Of a stretch of 64,000 bases of DNA, positions 61,384 through 64,000 are shown in pieces. Both the position numbers and the translations under genes were made by a program. Numbering within the stretch: position 1 is the first letter of the stretch; every line of letters starts with the position of its first letter. The notes beneath the pieces were generated by a model. It was not told the DNA's origin. It was given only the letters and a program-made list of their open reading frames with translations, and did no database searches. This DNA is from DATLGB01 sp963740765 (GTDB taxonomy: Bacteria; Actinomycetota; Thermoleophilia; Solirubrobacterales; Solirubrobacteraceae): assembly GCA_963740765.1 (NCBI GenBank), contig CAVUFN010000016.1, positions 682,001-746,000 on the forward strand. Direction: 5' to 3'.

Positions 61384-62671
61384 ATGGCCGTTCTCGCTCC
61401 CCCCGCCCTGCTGATCCTCCCCGACTCCCCGGACTACGACGACGCGCGTACGGCCTGGAACCTCAGCGTCGACCAGCGGCCCGCCGCCGTGGTCCGCGCG
61501 GAGACGGCCGACGACATCGTCGCCGCCGTTCACCATGCCCGCGCGAACGGCCTCCGGGTCACCGCCCAGGGCACCGGCCACGGCGCCCCCGCCCTCGGCG
61601 ACCTCTCCGACACGCTGCTGGTCCGCACGGACCGGATGCGCGGCGTCACCATCGATGCTCCCCACCGCGTCGCCCGCGTCGAGGCCGGCGCGCAGTGGCA
61701 GGACGTCATCGCTCCCGCCGCCGAGCACGGCCTCGCGTGCCTGCACGGCTCCGCGCCGGACGTCGGCGTGGTCGGCTACACGCTCGGCGGTGGCCTCTCC
61801 TTCTACGGGCGCCGCTACGGCTCCGCCGCGAGCCGCCTGCTCGCTGCCGAGCTCGTCCTCGCCGACGGCGAGCTCGTGCGCGCCGACCGCCGCCACCACG
61901 CCGAGCTGTTCTCGGCGCTGCGTGGCGGCGGTGGCGCCTTCGGGATCGTCACGGCGCTCGAGTTCGAGCTCTTCGACCCGGGCCCGGTCCAGGCGGGCCA
62001 CCTCTGGTTCCCGCTCGAGCGCGCCCGCGAGGTCGTCCGCGCCTGGGCCTGCTGGGCGCCGATGCTCCCGCAGGAGGCCACGACCGTCGTGCGGCTCCTG
62101 CGTGTCCCGGACATCGACGGCCCGCCGCCCCACCTGCGCGGCAAGTCCTTCACGCTCGTCGAGACCGTCGTGCTCGGCGACGCCGAGGACGCGCGACGCC
62201 CTGCTCGCCCCCATGCGCGCACTGGACCCGGCGATGGACACCACCCGCCCGACGCCGATCGACGAGCTCCAGCACCTCCACATGGACCCACCCGCCCCCG
62301 TGCCCGGCGTCGGTGACAGCGTCACGCTGCCCGCCTTCAATGAGGCCGCGGCCGACGCCTTCGTGGACAGCTTCCGCTCGACCCTGCTCGGGGCGCAGGT
62401 CATCTGCGCCGGCGAGCGCCTCTCCAGCCTCGGCGACCCGTTCCAGGTGTTCGCGGTCGGCATCGCCCAGCCGGGACTGCGCGAGGACCTCGACGCGCTG
62501 CGCACCGCCCTCGCCCCCTTCGACGGCGGCCGCCGCGTCGTCAACTTCGAGGAGAGCGCCACCGCAGACCCCACCACGCTGTGGGACGGCGAGACGCTGG
62601 CCCGCCTGCGCGCCGTCAAGGCCGCCGTCGACCCCGACGACACCATCCGCTCCAACCACCCGCTCGCCTGA
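61384..62671 (+). pseudogene. FAD-binding oxidoreductase (berberine-bridge/PCMH type), frameshifted
   Basis: The first frame (ATG 61384) encodes the PCMH FAD domain: VVRAETADDIVAAVHHARANG, VTAQGTGHGAP, GVVGYTLGGGLSFYGRRYG and GGGGAFGIVTALEFELF. It then runs on through FTLVETVVLGDAEDA. At ~62194 one extra base diverts the frame. DALLAPMRALDPAMDT continues one frame over, through the substrate domain (LHMDPPAPVPGVGD, GGRRVVNFEES) to the C-terminal DTIRSNHPLA at 62671. Removing C62194 makes one ~428-residue protein. The family oxidises alcohols, sugars or alkaloids with O2. Recent mutation or assembly error. Confidence 0.85.
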
Positions 62672-62687
62672 GCGACCACGTCACAGA

Positions 62688-62724
62688 GGGGGTCCGCGAC
62701 CCGCGTTGCGGGTAGCGGTCCCCC
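62688..62724. promoter_or_regulatory. 37-base hairpin abutting the CsbD-like start codon
   Basis: GGGGG-T-CCGC-G-ACCCGC-GTT-GCGGGT-A-GCGG-T-CCCCC folds into one long stem with two single mismatches and a 3-base loop. The stem ends one base before the ATG at 62726. No Shine-Dalgarno lies between. It may terminate the upstream gene or control translation of the stress-like gene. Confidence 0.55.
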
Positions 62725-62725
62725 A

Positions 62726-63217
62726 ATGACTGAAGAACGAACGACGGGCGGCCTCGCGGGCAAGGCCGCCGGCCGGCTCAAAGCCGCCGCAGGTGCCCTC
62801 ACCGACAACGACGAACTGCAGCGCGAGGGGCGGCTCCAGGAGTCCGCCGCCGACGCGCAGCGCGAAGCGCGCGAGGAGCAGGTGGAGGCGCGCCGCGCCG
62901 ACGAGCAGGCGCGCGTCAAGGAAGAACAGGCGCAGGCCGCCGCCGAGCAACGCGAGCTCAACAACGAGATCGCCGCGCAGGACCGCGAGGCCGCTGCCGA
63001 GACGGATCGCCGCCGCGCCGAGCAGACCGCCGAGCAGCAGGAGGCCGAGGCCAAGGCTCGCGCCGAAGAGCAGCGCGAGCAGGAGGAGATCGTCGCCGAA
63101 TCGGCCGAGGACTCCGCGGAGGAGGAGCGCGTCGCCGCTGCCCGCCGGTCCGCCGCGCTCGAACGCGAGGCCGCCGAGGCCGACGCGAAGGCCGAGCGCC
63201 TCGAGGAGACCAGCTGA
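62726..63217 (+). CDS. CsbD-like N-terminus with long acidic coiled coil
   Basis: A 163-residue protein. Residues ~8-45 (GLAGKAAGRLKAAAGALTDNDELQREGRLQ, read in part) match CsbD, a general-stress family with the KxxG-LKxxxG-LTxNDxLxxEGxxxQ pattern. The remaining ~115 residues are an uninterrupted charged helix of Glu, Ala, Arg and Gln. No signal peptide or membrane segment. CsbD proteins are induced by stress but their role is unknown. The coiled coil is an unusual extension that may mediate polymerisation or pairing with the next protein. A large hairpin sits directly before its ATG. Confidence 0.8.
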   Translation: MTEERTTGGLAGKAAGRLKAAAGALTDNDELQREGRLQESAADAQREAREEQVEARRADEQARVKEEQAQAAAEQRELNNEIAAQDREAAAETDRRRAEQTAEQQEAEAKARAEEQREQEEIVAESAEDSAEEERVAAARRSAALEREAAEADAKAERLEETS

Positions 63218-63218
63218 C

Positions 63219-63812
63219 ATGGGTGTTCGTGATCTCACCCGCACCGTCACCGGCGCCTATCTCGGCGTCGTCAAGTGGCCGCTGTCGCGTGCCGCCAAAC
63301 TGGTCGGCCGCGGCAGCGCCGTCGACCGCGCCGACGCCAAGGTGCGCAGCGCCGTCGGCGACGTGACCGGCGACGAGCAGCTCAAGCGGCAGGGCGCGCG
63401 CAAGGCGGCCGCCGCCGACCAGCGCGAGAAGGCGCAACGGCTGCGCGAGCAGGCCACGAAGGCGCGCGGGCGGGCCGAGGAGTCGGCCGCAGAGCGCGAG
63501 GCGCAGGCGACCAAGAAGCGCCAGGGCGCGGCCAAGAAGCAGGCGGCGACCAAGAAGCAGGCCGCCAAGCAGCGCGCGCAGACCAAGGAGAAGGCCGCCG
63601 AAGCCGCCGAGCGGCGCAAGGCGCAGGCCGAAGAGGCGCGCGAGAACGCGTCGGAGGCCAACCAGCGGGTCGAGGAGCGCGAGCGCCAGCAGGTCGTGGC
63701 CGAGAAGCAGGAAGCGCTGGCCGAGCGCGAGGAAGCGGTCACCCGCGCCGACGAGGCCGCTCGCCTCGAGGCCGCGGCGGCCCGGGCCAAGGAGGCGCGT
63801 AAGGAGGACTAG
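63219..63812 (+). CDS. Basic coiled-coil protein with CsbD-like segment
   Basis: A 197-residue protein from ATG 63219, one base after the preceding stop. The N-terminus VVKWPLSRAAKLVGRGSAVDRADAKVRSAVGDVTGDEQLKRQGARK (read in part) carries a CsbD-like VGDVTGDEQLKRQG pattern. The rest is a Lys/Arg/Glu/Ala coiled coil (KQAATKKQAAKQRAQTKEKA). The region ~95-125 is strongly basic, reminiscent of histone H1-like tails. Its charge complements the acidic partner upstream, so a heteromeric coiled coil is plausible (inference). DNA or membrane association cannot be excluded. Confidence 0.78.
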   Translation: MGVRDLTRTVTGAYLGVVKWPLSRAAKLVGRGSAVDRADAKVRSAVGDVTGDEQLKRQGARKAAAADQREKAQRLREQATKARGRAEESAAEREAQATKKRQGAAKKQAATKKQAAKQRAQTKEKAAEAAERRKAQAEEARENASEANQRVEERERQQVVAEKQEALAEREEAVTRADEAARLEAAAARAKEARKED

Positions 63813-64000
63813 GGAGCGGCGGCTCCGGCCCGCGCGACGAGCGCGGGCCAGTCCGCCGTCACGCCGTACTTCGCGAACGTGGCCGCCAGCTGGCCGGCCA
63901 TGCGGGCGGACGCGAGGTCGCGCGGGTCCGGCGTGACCTTCGCGCCGAGGGCGAGGAAGTCGCCGAGGTGCTCGAAGGCCCGGACGGTGACGTCGTGGAC
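63809..64000 (-). CDS. C-terminal 63 residues of an unidentified protein (partial)
   Basis: The minus strand is open from the window edge to a TAG at 63809-63811. It encodes VHDVTVRAFEHLGDFL, then ALGAKVTPDPRDLASARMAG and QLAATFAKYGVTADWPALVARAG before a short Ala/Pro tail. Codon use looks normal and the helical pattern looks real. The family could not be named from this fragment. It overlaps the convergent coiled-coil gene by four bases. Confidence 0.55.
   Translation of the reverse strand, partial: VHDVTVRAFEHLGDFLALGAKVTPDPRDLASARMAGQLAATFAKYGVTADWPALVARAGAAAP

Noticed and set aside
61309..63054. Minus-strand extension of pabBC to over 1200 codons
   Set aside because: Residues upstream of GTG 61308 are low-complexity antisense to the FAD oxidase and CsbD-like genes.

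Overview
The window is a very GC-rich bacterial chromosome segment with dense gene packing: frequent 1-26 base overlaps between co-directional genes, overlapping tail-to-tail genes, GTG/TTG starts and several probably leaderless genes. Gene content (glucosyl-3-phosphoglycerate synthase, DICT-domain diguanylate cyclase, beta-helix surface proteins with a choice-of-anchor Q signature, MrfA-type helicase) points to an actinobacterium, most likely Thermoleophilia/Solirubrobacterales. That placement is inferred; no rRNA is present to test it.

Layout. 1-4.3 kb: end of an ECF sigma factor with a SnoaL-like tail, an MBL hydrolase, a HAD dehalogenase, and sucCD of the TCA cycle. 4.3-8.2 kb: two tandem secreted beta-helix surface proteins. 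8.2-11 kb: an overlapping kynurenine-type operon (aminotransferase, alpha/beta hydrolase, kynureninase). 11-16.1 kb: two c-di-GMP proteins flanking a cytochrome P450. 16.1-24 kb: DtxR-family regulator, small ATP-dependent DNA ligase, EamA transporter, frameshifted glycerate kinase, gpsA, gpgS and an MrfA-like helicase. 24-26.2 kb: M23 peptidase and a large lipoprotein.

A tRNA-Phe gene at 26249-26321 is the insertion site of a 3.3 kb island. A 48-base copy of the tRNA 3' end recurs at 29548-29595. The island holds a TetR-glycosyltransferase module with a visible operator and a Phd/VapC toxin-antitoxin pair, but no recombinase. 29.8-37.7 kb holds small and large secreted proteins of unknown function and an ethanolamine-type permease. 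37.7-42 kb: cupin, VOC, cysteine dioxygenase-like, LysR, exonuclease III and zinc alcohol dehydrogenase. 42-45.5 kb: a two-gene unit of a repeat protein with a leader-like N-terminus followed by a membrane M50 metalloprotease with a possible PqqD-like N-terminal domain. It is the best candidate here for an uncharacterised peptide-processing or export system.

45.6-52 kb: a carotenoid oxygenase with two frameshifts, DNA glycosylase Tag, an ArsR/AHSA1 pair, and a molybdate ABC operon closed by a MerR-Mop regulator. 52-64 kb: YaaA, a second EamA transporter, a secreted serine hydrolase with a lipoprotein, a deiminase/M20 hydrolase pair, NUDIX, a sterol-desaturase-family protein, a PabB-PabC fusion carrying two palindromic inserts in frame, a frameshifted FAD oxidase, and two CsbD-like/coiled-coil proteins.

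Four +1 frameshifts in three otherwise well-preserved genes suggest either recent decay or residual indel errors in the assembly. No CRISPR array, rRNA, insertion sequence or prophage structural gene was seen.
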